Part shown: piece by piece, positions 42,807 to 51,446 of the stretch | Numbering within the stretch: the stretch's first letter is position 1 | How the letters are laid out: each line of letters starts with the position of its first letter | Source: Candidatus Bathyarchaeota archaeon | GTDB taxonomy: Archaea > Thermoproteota > Bathyarchaeia > TCS64 | Assembly (NCBI GenBank): GCA_018396865.1 | Contig: JAGTRB010000006.1 | Span: 1-64,000 of the forward strand | Reading direction: 5' to 3' | DNA length: 64,000 nucleotides | The notes under the pieces: model-generated | Databases searched by the model: none | What the model was told of the DNA's origin: nothing | Seen by the model: the letters and a program-made list of their open reading frames with translations, nothing else | Translations under genes and position numbers: made by a program

Positions 42807-42888
42807 CTTCCTCTATCATAGACATGTCTAGTCATTCCTTCCTATTGGTTCTCTTCCCTGCAAATTCCTTCCTCTATCATAGATATGT
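42807..42888. repeat. Direct repeat pair
   Basis: cttcctctatcatagacatgt at 42807-42827 recurs with one mismatch at 42868-42888, 61 bases apart. It lies in the non-coding strip between the membrane remnant and an MFS gene. Origin unknown. Confidence 0.7.
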
Positions 42889-42973
42889 TTGACACGATCG
42901 GGGACTCATCAGGCATCCTCGCCACCTCCATTTCTGGAGGGTGGAAAACCGTTTCAAGGGGTTCCTTCAAAAT

Positions 42974-44224
42974 TTAATCGTATCCTGGTGGTTCCTTAAC
43001 AAAGATTAAAAGTATAGAAAGGGTTACAAGCCCCATTATGGAGTTTATGTAGAAGGGGACACCATACCCAGGCGCGGTGAAGGCCCCTATCTTGAAGCTT
43101 TCAAACCTGTAGAAATCGTAGAGCCACGAGGCCATAACTGGGCCTAGGATGTCGCCCGCGTCGAAGAAGGTCCTATACAATCCGAATAACCTGCCTCTGA
43201 TCTCGTGGGGCGCTAGGTCAGCCCTGAGCGCTCTCAATCCCACGCCATAAACGCTCCACATAAACCCCCTCACAGAGTAGAATATCGATGCAAGATTAAG
43301 GCTCGGGCTGAGGGGGATAATGGCGCCAGATATGCGAGAGGGGATGCCGCCGAGAGCTATGACGGGTTTTCTCCCAAACCTATCAGATGCTTTACCTGCG
43401 ATCCAGCTTGCAGGTAGAGAGATGAAACCCGTCAATGTCATGATCAGGCCTATCTCTATGGGCTCCGCCCCGAACACATCGTTGAAGAAGAGGGCTATTA
43501 TCGGGCGGTGGAAGCCCTCCCCTATCCCTGTGACAAAGGCGCAGAGGAGGAGGATCTTATATACGCTCGGAATCTTAGCATGGCCCCCCTCTTTCTTCTC
43601 CTCCATCCTCTTCTCGGGTTCGGCTCTATCCTCCTTTATCCCGAAGGCTATGAGGAGAGTTGATACCGCGGCGAGGCCAGCGTCGACAAGATATGGAACC
43701 CTGTAGCTGTTTATCTCGCTTAAGCCTAACCTATACAGAGAGAACCACTGGATAGTTCCACCAAAGAGGGGACCTATATTCCTGCCTATCCTACCGCAGG
43801 CCATCACGAAGCCGACGGCCTCTCCCACCCTATCCTCCGGGGCTAGGTCGATCAGTAATGCCTCTGCTGGGACCACCGCGGCCGCAGTCATCGCTCCATT
43901 AATAGCCCTGACTAGGAGAAGCCACTCCCAGGAGGGGACGAATCCCGTCAAGGCCCCGAAGATTACATCCCCTATCAGCCCTATGATTATGAGCCTCTTC
44001 CTCCCGAATCTATCCGAGTATCCTCCGAGGATTGGGGAGAGGATCATGGACATCAACATGAACGAAGATGTGAAGAGGCCTATCAAAGCCACAGAGGCCC
44101 CCAGGGAGAGGGCGTAAAGCGGGAAATATGAGTATGGGATGCCGAAGGCCACGGTCTCTATCAGCTGGTTTATCCCTAGGATAAGGATGGGCCCAGAATA
44201 GATCCGCCTCTTCCCCTCCTTCAT
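42974..44224 (-). CDS. MFS transporter
   Basis: 416 residues, 12 transmembrane segments with motif A after the second (GGYSDRFGRKRLI) and a second copy later (GKASDRFGRKPVI). A cytoplasmic central loop rich in Glu/Lys (DRAEPEKRMEEKKEGG) separates the halves. Substrate unknown; the DAGDILGPVMASWLYDFY segment is typical of drug/sugar-efflux-like archaeal MFS proteins. Confidence 0.85.
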   Translation of the reverse strand: MKEGKRRIYSGPILILGINQLIETVAFGIPYSYFPLYALSLGASVALIGLFTSSFMLMSMILSPILGGYSDRFGRKRLIIIGLIGDVIFGALTGFVPSWEWLLLVRAINGAMTAAAVVPAEALLIDLAPEDRVGEAVGFVMACGRIGRNIGPLFGGTIQWFSLYRLGLSEINSYRVPYLVDAGLAAVSTLLIAFGIKEDRAEPEKRMEEKKEGGHAKIPSVYKILLLCAFVTGIGEGFHRPIIALFFNDVFGAEPIEIGLIMTLTGFISLPASWIAGKASDRFGRKPVIALGGIPSRISGAIIPLSPSLNLASIFYSVRGFMWSVYGVGLRALRADLAPHEIRGRLFGLYRTFFDAGDILGPVMASWLYDFYRFESFKIGAFTAPGYGVPFYINSIMGLVTLSILLIFVKEPPGYD

Positions 44225-44280
44225 GAAATCATCTCAAACCCATAGAAGTTTGGGATAAGGTTTTCTAGATTTTAATCGAG

Positions 44281-45189
44281 CTACATGGCCCTTAGCCTTC
44301 TTATCCTCTCCTCTATAGGTGGATGAGTGGCATATAGGCTGTCCAGGGGGCTTCGGTTCGGGTCTACGAAGAATAGGTGGCTGACAGCCTCGCTCACCTC
44401 CATCCTCCCCCTGTTCTTCTTCATGATCTTCTCTAGGGCTGAGGCCAATCCCTCAGGATACCTTGTAAGCTCAGCTGAGGAGGCGTCGGCGAGATACTCC
44501 CTTCTTCTGGAGATGGCGAACTGAACCAGGCGGGTGACTATGGGGGCGATAACAGCCAGTAATAAGCCTACCACTATTATGATTGCCTCTATTCCACCCG
44601 CCCTCTCCCTTTCACCCCTTCGGCGGCGGAGACCTCCATACCGGAAGCTTCTGAGAATTATGTGGCTTAGTATGGCTGCTAGGCCGACTAGGACTGCTAC
44701 AAGGGTCATGAAGAGAATGTCCCGGTTCCTTATGTGGGAGATCTCGTGGCCTATTACACCCTCAAGCTCCAGCCTGTTCAGCTCCCTCATCAGACCAGTG
44801 GTGACCGCTATGCTCGCATGCTCTGGGTCCCTCCCAGTGGCGAAGGCGTTCATCTCATCGCTGTCAATTATGTATACCTTCGGCGTGGGGATGCCTGCTG
44901 CTATGCTCAGCCCCTCAACCGTATCCCTTAGATACTGGTACTCCCTCCCCTCCGCTGGTCTTGCGTTCACAGAGGCCAGCACGACGCTGTCACCATACAT
45001 GTAGGAACCATAAACATAGATGAATATGAGGATGAGAGAGAGGGGGAGAGATATTATAATTAATTCAGGAGCTAGGAGATAAACAATTACATATACCAAG
45101 AAGAAGAGGATGCTAGCTACCAGCATGGCTAGGAGGATTGAGCTCCTCTTGTTCCTCGCTATCTCATCGTAGAAGCTGAGCCGGCCCAT
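44281..45189 (-). CDS. htpX: M48 family membrane zinc protease HtpX
   Basis: 302 residues: two N-terminal transmembrane segments, then the catalytic HEISH (His148-Glu149-His152) with REYLADASSAEL providing the third zinc ligand, two more hydrophobic segments, and a C-terminal THPPIEERI. It degrades misfolded membrane proteins. The start codon overlaps the stop of lemA by one base, a common pairing. Confidence 0.93.
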   Translation of the reverse strand: MGRLSFYDEIARNKRSSILLAMLVASILFFLVYVIVYLLAPELIIISLPLSLILIFIYVYGSYMYGDSVVLASVNARPAEGREYQYLRDTVEGLSIAAGIPTPKVYIIDSDEMNAFATGRDPEHASIAVTTGLMRELNRLELEGVIGHEISHIRNRDILFMTLVAVLVGLAAILSHIILRSFRYGGLRRRRGERERAGGIEAIIIVVGLLLAVIAPIVTRLVQFAISRRREYLADASSAELTRYPEGLASALEKIMKKNRGRMEVSEAVSHLFFVDPNRSPLDSLYATHPPIEERIRRLRAM

Positions 45190-45749
45190 TAGAACTCGAC
45201 TCTAACGGGTCTTCTCTCGGCCTCTGGGATCTCGAGGAAGGGATGCTTAGCCCTCCCTGCGGCGAACCACTTGCCCGGGATTGTGGTGATCGTGTTGTTA
45301 TACTCCAACACCGAGGAGTTATAGTACTGACGGGCATAGGCTATCTTGTTCTCGATCCCCTCCAGCTGCTCCTGCAGGAGCTTGAAGTTCTCGCTCGCCC
45401 TCAGGGCCGGGTAGGCCTCAGCTATGGCGAAGAGCGACCTGAGGATGCTCGATAACTCGTTGGAGGCCCTCATCTGCTCCTCCCTGCTCCCGCCCCTAAC
45501 CATCCTCTCCCTCGTCTCCGCTATCTTCTCGAAGAGCTCCCTCTCGTGCTTGGCATAACCCTTAACCGTCTCTACGAGGTTGGGGACAAGGTCGTATCTC
45601 TTCTTCAACTGAACATCTATCTGAGCCCAAGCCTCCTCTATCCTATTTGAGAGGACCCTTATCCTATTGTAATAGTAGACGAGAACCATGATGAACGCTA
45701 CTAACACGATTACGAATACTCCAGCCAGGAGCCAGATAACCCAGCTCAA
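45189..45749 (-). CDS. lemA: LemA family protein
   Basis: 186 residues: an N-terminal transmembrane segment (LLAGVFVIVLVAFIMVLVYY), then the helical LemA domain (YNRIRVLSNRIEEAWAQIDV, KRYDLVPNLVETVKGYA, ARQYYNSSVLEYN, FPxx.. region ending PGKWFAAG). Function unknown but repeatedly linked to HtpX-type membrane quality control. Translationally coupled to htpX. Confidence 0.93.
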   Translation of the reverse strand: MSWVIWLLAGVFVIVLVAFIMVLVYYYNRIRVLSNRIEEAWAQIDVQLKKRYDLVPNLVETVKGYAKHERELFEKIAETRERMVRGGSREEQMRASNELSSILRSLFAIAEAYPALRASENFKLLQEQLEGIENKIAYARQYYNSSVLEYNNTITTIPGKWFAAGRAKHPFLEIPEAERRPVRVEF

Positions 45750-45857
45750 AACATCACCCTCAAACCTATGCAGGAAAACCCTCTAGCTCCAAGGTTAAAG
45801 CCTTTTCGGAGAAACACTGAGATATATCGGAAAACTGGTATGAAAGATCTTTCAGTT

Positions 45858-47132
45858 CTAAATAGAGCGCTTGATCTTTCTCCTACTATAGGTCTCCTCA
45901 GCTAGTAGAAGGATGAGGACTGCGTTTATGAAGACCAAAGCGGCCGTGAAATAGAAGGGCATCCTAAGACCATAGTAGTCGGAGATGAAGCCTAAAGCTA
46001 TGGGCCCGATGATGAAGCCCACATCCCCGAAGAGCCTGTATAGGCCCATAGAAAGACCCCTTGGCTCATTTATAGAGGCGTCCGTGGCTAAAGCTAGTGG
46101 GGCCTGGCCAGCCCCGGTGGTCCCTATACCTAGAAGAACCGCAGCTAGTGAAAGCTGGAAGTAGTCGGAGGTCATTGGAAATATTAGCGAGGATGCAGCT
46201 GTAACGATGAGGCTGAATAATATAGTGGGCTTCCTACCATAATAGTCCGTCGAGTAGCCGAAGGGGATAGTCAACAATAGGTTGGTAAAGGTGGCGTAAC
46301 TTATAACGGCGCCTATGGATACTGTGTCGAGTCCTAGAACACCGTCTGCGTAGAGGGGGATCATCGTCCCCCTAATCCCAGTTCTCATGAAGAAGACCGT
46401 GAAGGTAGCGAGGCAGGCCATAGTATAGCTCCTGTTGGAGAGCAGCCTAGAGAAGACCTGCACCGAGAAGGCTAGCTCCCTCCCCTGACCATCTCGGGAA
46501 CTCCCTGTCTCACTGATCCAGATGATGGTTATTATAAGGCTGACCAAGCCCGTTAAGGCGTAGAAGTAGAAGGGGGCTCTCAGATCCCAGATGGCTGCTA
46601 TCATGCCTCCTATAGTCGGGCCAGCTGAAGAGCCAATAAGCATGAAGGCCTGGAAATACCCCATAACCCTCCCCCTCTCCTCTGGCTTCAGGATATCCGC
46701 GAGCAGAGCGGTTCTACCAGTCATCCACATGGAAGATCCAACTCCCTGGATGAGGCGGTATAAAAGGAACTCCCAGAAGCTTGTAGCCAGAGCATTGAGG
46801 AATGAGGCGATGGTGAGAAGGATGGTTCCAAATATCATGATGGGCTTCCTCCCGAACCTATCGGCCGCTATGCCCGTAGGGATGTCGGCTATGAAGCGGC
46901 CTATAGCATACATCGAGATGGCCAAGGAGGCAAGGGCGTAGGAGACATCATAAGACCTAGCATATATGGGTAGAATTGGTGAGACAAGGGACATGCCGAG
47001 GAAGATGAAGAAGGATGGTACATAGAGGGACATTATATCGCTAAGAGCCGAACGTTCACCCAATCTCTGCCACTCCGGGGAGATGACACCTTTCAATGGA
47101 AAAAGCTGATCCCACCCATAAATCTCGCTCAT
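45858..47132 (-). CDS. MFS transporter
   Basis: 424 residues with 12 transmembrane segments after a cytoplasmic N-terminus of about 30 residues. Motif A is present in both halves (AADRFGRKPIM and GYSTDYYGRKPTI), and RLIQGVGSSMWM resembles the antiporter motif. Substrate unknown. Different enough from the MFS at 42974 to be a separate lineage. Confidence 0.85.
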   Translation of the reverse strand: MSEIYGWDQLFPLKGVISPEWQRLGERSALSDIMSLYVPSFFIFLGMSLVSPILPIYARSYDVSYALASLAISMYAIGRFIADIPTGIAADRFGRKPIMIFGTILLTIASFLNALATSFWEFLLYRLIQGVGSSMWMTGRTALLADILKPEERGRVMGYFQAFMLIGSSAGPTIGGMIAAIWDLRAPFYFYALTGLVSLIITIIWISETGSSRDGQGRELAFSVQVFSRLLSNRSYTMACLATFTVFFMRTGIRGTMIPLYADGVLGLDTVSIGAVISYATFTNLLLTIPFGYSTDYYGRKPTILFSLIVTAASSLIFPMTSDYFQLSLAAVLLGIGTTGAGQAPLALATDASINEPRGLSMGLYRLFGDVGFIIGPIALGFISDYYGLRMPFYFTAALVFINAVLILLLAEETYSRRKIKRSI

Positions 47133-47201
47133 ATAGAGTCATATCGAATGGAGAAGGCGCTGGGATTTATGCCGAGGTTGACGACCCGCCAATTATGTCA
47201 A

Positions 47202-47960
47202 TCATGTCTTTCTGGTTTGAGCTTCAAGTTCGAATAGTATGATCTTCCTGAGCCTCCTCCCTTCAACCAGCTCGAGCCTTGAGAGGTGGCCTATCTCGCC
47301 TGTACTCTTAACATGGGTTCCGAAGCAGAAGGTGAGGGAGTAGCCCGGGATCTCCACCATTCTAAGCATCTTTACACCTTTCGGTATCTTCCCGAGAAAG
47401 CCTCTTTTCCTTGGATCCCCGCCGACCTCGATCTCATCTCTATGGGCATAATAGATCCTGATCGGTATATCCTCCTCGACAACCCTCCTGAACTCCTCCT
47501 CGACTCGGCGTAGAACTTCTATGCCGAGGTGAGAGGGCTGGAACTCCAACCTGGTGATATCGGAGTAGACCTTAGGGCCTGCGCCAAATTTCTCAAATAA
47601 CCCGGTGAGGAGGTGCTCTCCGCTGTGCCTCCTCATGTTCAGATATCGCCTATCCCAATCTAACACGCCGTGGACCATTACTCCAGCGGGAAGATCCCCA
47701 TCCACATAGTGGTAGACCTCGCCTCCCCTCCTCACAACCTTGTTCACCCTGATGGCCTGCTGACCGCTGAGTAGGATACCCGTATCTGAGGGCTGACCCC
47801 CCGACTCTGGATAGAAGGCCGACCTATCGAGGAGGACATATCCAGGGCCCGCCCTCAAAACCCTCGCGTCGAACTCCCTGAGATAACAATCCTCAGAATA
47901 CAATGGGACTGTGACTCCGAAGTATCTGAGATCACCATCCTCCCAAGCCAAACTCCCCAC
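47202..47960 (-). CDS. alaX: Alanyl-tRNA editing protein AlaX
   Basis: 252 residues (AlaX-M size). An N-terminal beta-barrel part (DRSAFYPESGGQPSDTG) is followed by the editing domain with zinc ligands His112 and His116 (RRHSGEHLLTG) and Cys212/His216 (FCFGTHVKSTGEIG). It removes serine or glycine wrongly attached to tRNA-Ala. It is free-standing, without an AlaRS catalytic core, in a single-gene unit. Confidence 0.92.
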   Translation of the reverse strand: MGSLAWEDGDLRYFGVTVPLYSEDCYLREFDARVLRAGPGYVLLDRSAFYPESGGQPSDTGILLSGQQAIRVNKVVRRGGEVYHYVDGDLPAGVMVHGVLDWDRRYLNMRRHSGEHLLTGLFEKFGAGPKVYSDITRLEFQPSHLGIEVLRRVEEEFRRVVEEDIPIRIYYAHRDEIEVGGDPRKRGFLGKIPKGVKMLRMVEIPGYSLTFCFGTHVKSTGEIGHLSRLELVEGRRLRKIILFELEAQTRKT

Positions 47961-48065
47961 CGGCCATCTAATGATCAGGATGAGAAGTGATATATCTTGT
48001 ATCTTTCCTCTCTACCTTAGAAAGGGTTATTTTTTAACACCTGTTTTAGAGTTTGGTGCGGTTTC

Positions 48066-48998
48066 ATGGTTCTGAGGCCTGAGGAGCTGAGGGAGAGGTA
48101 TGTTGGTGCTCAGGTGGTGATGGTAACCCCCTTCAGGGAGGATTACTCCATAGATGAGGAGGGGTTGAGGAGGAACACCAGATTCCTCATAGAGAATGGG
48201 GTTCATGTACTTCAGCCCTGCGGAAGCACAGGAGAGTTCTGGTCCCTAACACCAGAGGAACACAAGAGGGTGATCAAGATCGTTGTCGAGGAGGCTAAGG
48301 GTAGAGTTCCAGTCGTGCCTGGAACCTCCCACAGCGGGACGAAGATGACCGTGGAGTTGAGCAGGTATGCTGAGGAGGCTGGGGCAGACGGGGTGATGAT
48401 AGTCCCCCCATATTACGAAATGCCGACGGCGGAGGGAGTCTACCAACATTATAAAGCCGTGGCTGAGGCCATAAAGATAGGGATCGTAGTCTATAACAAC
48501 CCAGGGACGAGCAAGTTCACCATCGGACCTGAGCTGATGGAGAGGCTGGCAGAGATACCTAACATAGTCGCCGTCAAAGAGACGACGGGGGATATGGCCT
48601 TGGCCCTCCGCCTCCTCGACAAGACGGGGTGCAAGTTAACCTATTCAATGGGTACTGGAGAGATCCTAGCACCCTACTTCTATATGTCTGGGGCAAGGGG
48701 GCATGTGACCGGGCTTGGCAACTTCGCGCCTAGGATCGCAGTAGAGATGTACGAACTCGCCATGGAGAGGGACTGGACTGGATTAATGGAGCTCCACAAG
48801 AGGATATTCCCATATCTGGAGCTTAATGAGAGACTGAGCGAGAAGCATGGAGGGAGCATGTATATAACCCTAATAAAAGAGGCCATGAGGATCCTAGGCC
48901 TCCCGGGATGGCCTCCAAGGAAGCCCTTAATAACACTAAAAGAGGAGGAAAGAGAGGAACTCAGAGAAGTCTTAAAAAAGATAGGTATTATCAAGTAG
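48066..48998 (+). CDS. DapA/NAL family aldolase (dihydrodipicolinate synthase-like)
   Basis: 310-residue (beta/alpha)8 barrel. PCGSTGEFWSLTPEE holds the pyruvate carboxylate-binding motif, VVYNNPG the catalytic Tyr and VAVKETTGD the Schiff-base Lys. The family covers DHDPS, N-acetylneuraminate lyase, KDG aldolase and 5-dehydro-4-deoxyglucarate dehydratase. No lysine biosynthesis genes are near. With the enolase-superfamily gene 2.4 kb away and an oxidoreductase in between, a sugar-acid catabolic aldolase is at least as likely as DapA. Confidence 0.85.
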   Translation: MVLRPEELRERYVGAQVVMVTPFREDYSIDEEGLRRNTRFLIENGVHVLQPCGSTGEFWSLTPEEHKRVIKIVVEEAKGRVPVVPGTSHSGTKMTVELSRYAEEAGADGVMIVPPYYEMPTAEGVYQHYKAVAEAIKIGIVVYNNPGTSKFTIGPELMERLAEIPNIVAVKETTGDMALALRLLDKTGCKLTYSMGTGEILAPYFYMSGARGHVTGLGNFAPRIAVEMYELAMERDWTGLMELHKRIFPYLELNERLSEKHGGSMYITLIKEAMRILGLPGWPPRKPLITLKEEEREELREVLKKIGIIK

Positions 48999-49050
48999 AT
49001 ATTTTTATATCTTTAAGTCACCTATTTTCTTTTAACTCCTTTTTCTCGAA

Positions 49051-50142
49051 TCAATTTTCGAGGTGACATCGGAGAAGCATCTTCCCGAAGATCTCCCTAG
49101 ACCTGCAGAGGTCGCAGGAGGTGCAAGTAGCAGCCTCCTGCCTTCCTTCCTTTAACTTCTTGACTAGATCGGGCTCCCTTATGAAGGGTCTGCTCATGGA
49201 TATTAGATCGGCTAGGCCCTTATTTATGATGGCCTCCATGCAGCGGAGGCTCCTGATCCCATTAACCAGGGCCATGGGTGTCGGGAGGGTTGCCTCCCTT
49301 ATCCTAGCGGCGTGCCCAGCAAATGAGGCCTCTGATAGTTCTGGATCCCTAGAGCGCGCTCTGGCCATGAGCTCCACCACCCTTCCTATACCTCCTCCAC
49401 TTATCTCAAGGGCGTCCAGGCCCAAAAGGCACATCTCCTTAGCCACCTTTGCGCTGTCCTCAACAGTGAAGCCCTCGGGGGAGAAGTCGTCGCAGTTGAG
49501 CTTAAGGAGCACGGGTGACCCCCCAACCCTCTTCCTGATCTCCTTGTAGACCTCTACGAGGAGGCGCATCCTATTTTCTAGACCCCCTCCCCACTCATCC
49601 TCACGCCTGTTCACCAGCCTTGACAGGAACTGGGAGATGAGGTAGCCGTGGGCTCCATGTATCTGGATCCCATCGAAACCCGCCTCCATGGCCCTGTCCG
49701 CCGCATCCCCGAAAGCCTCCACGATCTTCCATATCTCTCCTTGGGAGAGGGCTCGGGCCCTCCATCCCTCTCCCAAGTACTCCGATGGGCCTGCCCTATC
49801 AACCATACTCAGGATACCTCCATGGTTCAGCTGGGCGACTATAAGCCCACCCTCACCGTGAACCGCCTCAGTCAGCCTCCTAAGCATAGGTATGTGGATC
49901 TCGCTGCTTATCCCGGCCATGCCGTTATGGACCCTCCCTTCATCTAATATGTACATATGTCCCTTAACGATAAGGCCCACCTCGCCCTCCGCGAGTTTTC
50001 TATAAAGCTCCACCGCCTCCGGGCGGAGAATCCCCCTTTCATCAGCCCAGTAGGTAGTGGTGGCAGACCTTACGAAGCGGTTCCTGAGCCTTATAGATCC
50101 TATCCTAAAGGGTTCGAAGAGAGTTGACATATCAGATCCCAT
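49051..50142 (-). CDS. NADH:flavin oxidoreductase (old yellow enzyme family) with C-terminal cysteine cluster
   Basis: 363 residues: an OYE FMN barrel (PFRIGSIRLRNRFVRSATT, the QLNHGG segment, DGIQIHGAHGYLISQFLS, NRREDEWGG). The protein ends with TCTSCDLCRSREIF and LRCHLEN, the cysteine pattern that binds a [4Fe-4S] cluster in 2,4-dienoyl-CoA reductase-like enzymes. The large flavodoxin/NADPH domain that normally follows is absent. Reduces activated alkenes or similar, possibly taking electrons from a separate partner. Confidence 0.85.
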   Translation of the reverse strand: MGSDMSTLFEPFRIGSIRLRNRFVRSATTTYWADERGILRPEAVELYRKLAEGEVGLIVKGHMYILDEGRVHNGMAGISSEIHIPMLRRLTEAVHGEGGLIVAQLNHGGILSMVDRAGPSEYLGEGWRARALSQGEIWKIVEAFGDAADRAMEAGFDGIQIHGAHGYLISQFLSRLVNRREDEWGGGLENRMRLLVEVYKEIRKRVGGSPVLLKLNCDDFSPEGFTVEDSAKVAKEMCLLGLDALEISGGGIGRVVELMARARSRDPELSEASFAGHAARIREATLPTPMALVNGIRSLRCMEAIINKGLADLISMSRPFIREPDLVKKLKEGRQEAATCTSCDLCRSREIFGKMLLRCHLEN

Positions 50143-50181
50143 TCAAGGAGACGTATCTGGCCTTTGAACTTATCGCGGGAT

Positions 50182-50631
50182 CTAATCCCCCCTTTTTGAG
50201 GCCTCTCGGATCGCTTCTCTAATCCTCTCAGCTATCTTATTCATCTCCTCGCCGCTGGGTCGCTTATAACCCCTAGCCACGCTCTGGATGATGCCCCCTC
50301 GATCCCCCTTGAACCTGGGGATGATGTGGATGTGGAGGTGGGGAACCTCCTGTCCGCTCTCAGGGCCATTATTTATCCCTATGGTTGTGGCTGGAGCCCC
50401 AACAGCTCTCTGTATGCTCCCAGTCAATCTGTGGAGGGCGAGGAAGAGGGCTATGGCATCACCCTCCGAGAGGTTTTCAAGCCTCCCAACATGGGCCTTG
50501 GGGATTAATAGAGTATGGCCTGGGCTGCAGGGGTTGATGTCCAAGAAGGCCAGAACTCTCTCATCCTCATAAACCCTGTGAGCAAAGGCATCCCCCCTAA
50601 TTATACTACAGAATACACAGGGTCGCTCCAT
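50182..50631 (-). CDS. HIT family nucleotide hydrolase
   Basis: 149 residues. FCSIIRGDAFAHRVYEDERV at the N-terminus, HTLLIPKAHV, and the histidine triad HLHIHIIPR. Hydrolyses nucleoside phosphoramidates or dinucleoside polyphosphates; Hint-like by sequence pattern. Cys5/Cys8 (CVFC) could bind zinc. Downstream of the OYE gene's start on the same strand, 39 bases apart. Confidence 0.93.
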   Translation of the reverse strand: MERPCVFCSIIRGDAFAHRVYEDERVLAFLDINPCSPGHTLLIPKAHVGRLENLSEGDAIALFLALHRLTGSIQRAVGAPATTIGINNGPESGQEVPHLHIHIIPRFKGDRGGIIQSVARGYKRPSGEEMNKIAERIREAIREASKRGD

Positions 50632-50705
50632 TAAAACCGCCTATCGGATAGAGACTTATTAAGGATTATATAACATTGGCTCATCTTCTCTAGTATTGAA
50701 ACATA

Positions 50706-51146
50706 TCATAGTGGCTTGGCCCTACCCCCTTCAGAGGCTAGTGCCTCCCTTACTCTCTTATCCCCTCCGATATAGATGAGACTATATGACAATGCAACTG
50801 CTGCGTGTATAGAGTCGAAGAAGGTTAATTCATATTTCTCTCTCAGATCTGCCGCCACCCCAAGGTTGGCCAAAGATAACCCTGGGTATATCGGGTTTAT
50901 ATATAGCCTGACAGCTTCCTCCATAACCCTTAGGGCTCTTGATACCTCCTTATCTTTTAAACCATAAGAACTCATTACAAGAGAGGCCTCAATAGGAGAA
51001 GCTGGAGATATATGGAGCTTATAAATACCCCTTCGAGAATCTCTTAGAATATCCAGAGCTGCTTCGTGGGCTTTTTCTCCCGGTCTCAAAGAGAAGAGGA
51101 AATCCGTCTCGACGAGGATGTTATCTTGCACGTCTTTTCGCCTCAT
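50706..51146 (-). CDS. vapC: PIN-domain toxin, VapC-like
   Basis: 146 residues with acidic metal ligands in ILVETDFLFSL, the middle helix (PIEASLVMSS), FFDSIHAAVA and IGGDKRV, the PIN pattern. The gene start overlaps the AbrB gene by 26 bases. Second intact VapBC-type module in the window. Confidence 0.85.
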   Translation of the reverse strand: MRRKDVQDNILVETDFLFSLRPGEKAHEAALDILRDSRRGIYKLHISPASPIEASLVMSSYGLKDKEVSRALRVMEEAVRLYINPIYPGLSLANLGVAADLREKYELTFFDSIHAAVALSYSLIYIGGDKRVREALASEGGRAKPL

Positions 51147-51369
51147 CCAAAGCCATCTCCTCGGCTTTAGTCCTCATACTTAGATCGTATCTGAAGTCCT
51201 TCAGGATGATCTCTAAAACCTTAAAGGGGTTCTCCATCTTCTCTATGACCACTCTATCCTCAACGAGCATGACCTTCAACTTGTCTCCTGGGTTTATACC
51301 TAAAACCTTCCTGATCCCCTTTGGTAAGGTTATCCTACCTTTTGAATCAAGGTATGCTATTTCAAACAT
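51121..51369 (-). CDS. vapB: AbrB family antitoxin, VapB-like
   Basis: The frame opens at 51417, but ATG 51369 gives the family start FEIAYLDSKGRITLPKGIRK, with LGINPGDKLKVMLVE following. The C-terminal helix (RYDLSMRTKAEEMALDEAKRR) should bind the toxin. Overlaps the PIN gene. Confidence 0.85.
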   Translation of the reverse strand: MFEIAYLDSKGRITLPKGIRKVLGINPGDKLKVMLVEDRVVIEKMENPFKVLEIILKDFRYDLSMRTKAEEMALDEAKRRAR

Positions 51370-51446
51370 TCTCCCACGAAAAATAAATGTGGGTCTTATA
51401 TTTATAAATTGGCCCACCTTCTAAGGAAGGGGATTCTCAAAACTTC

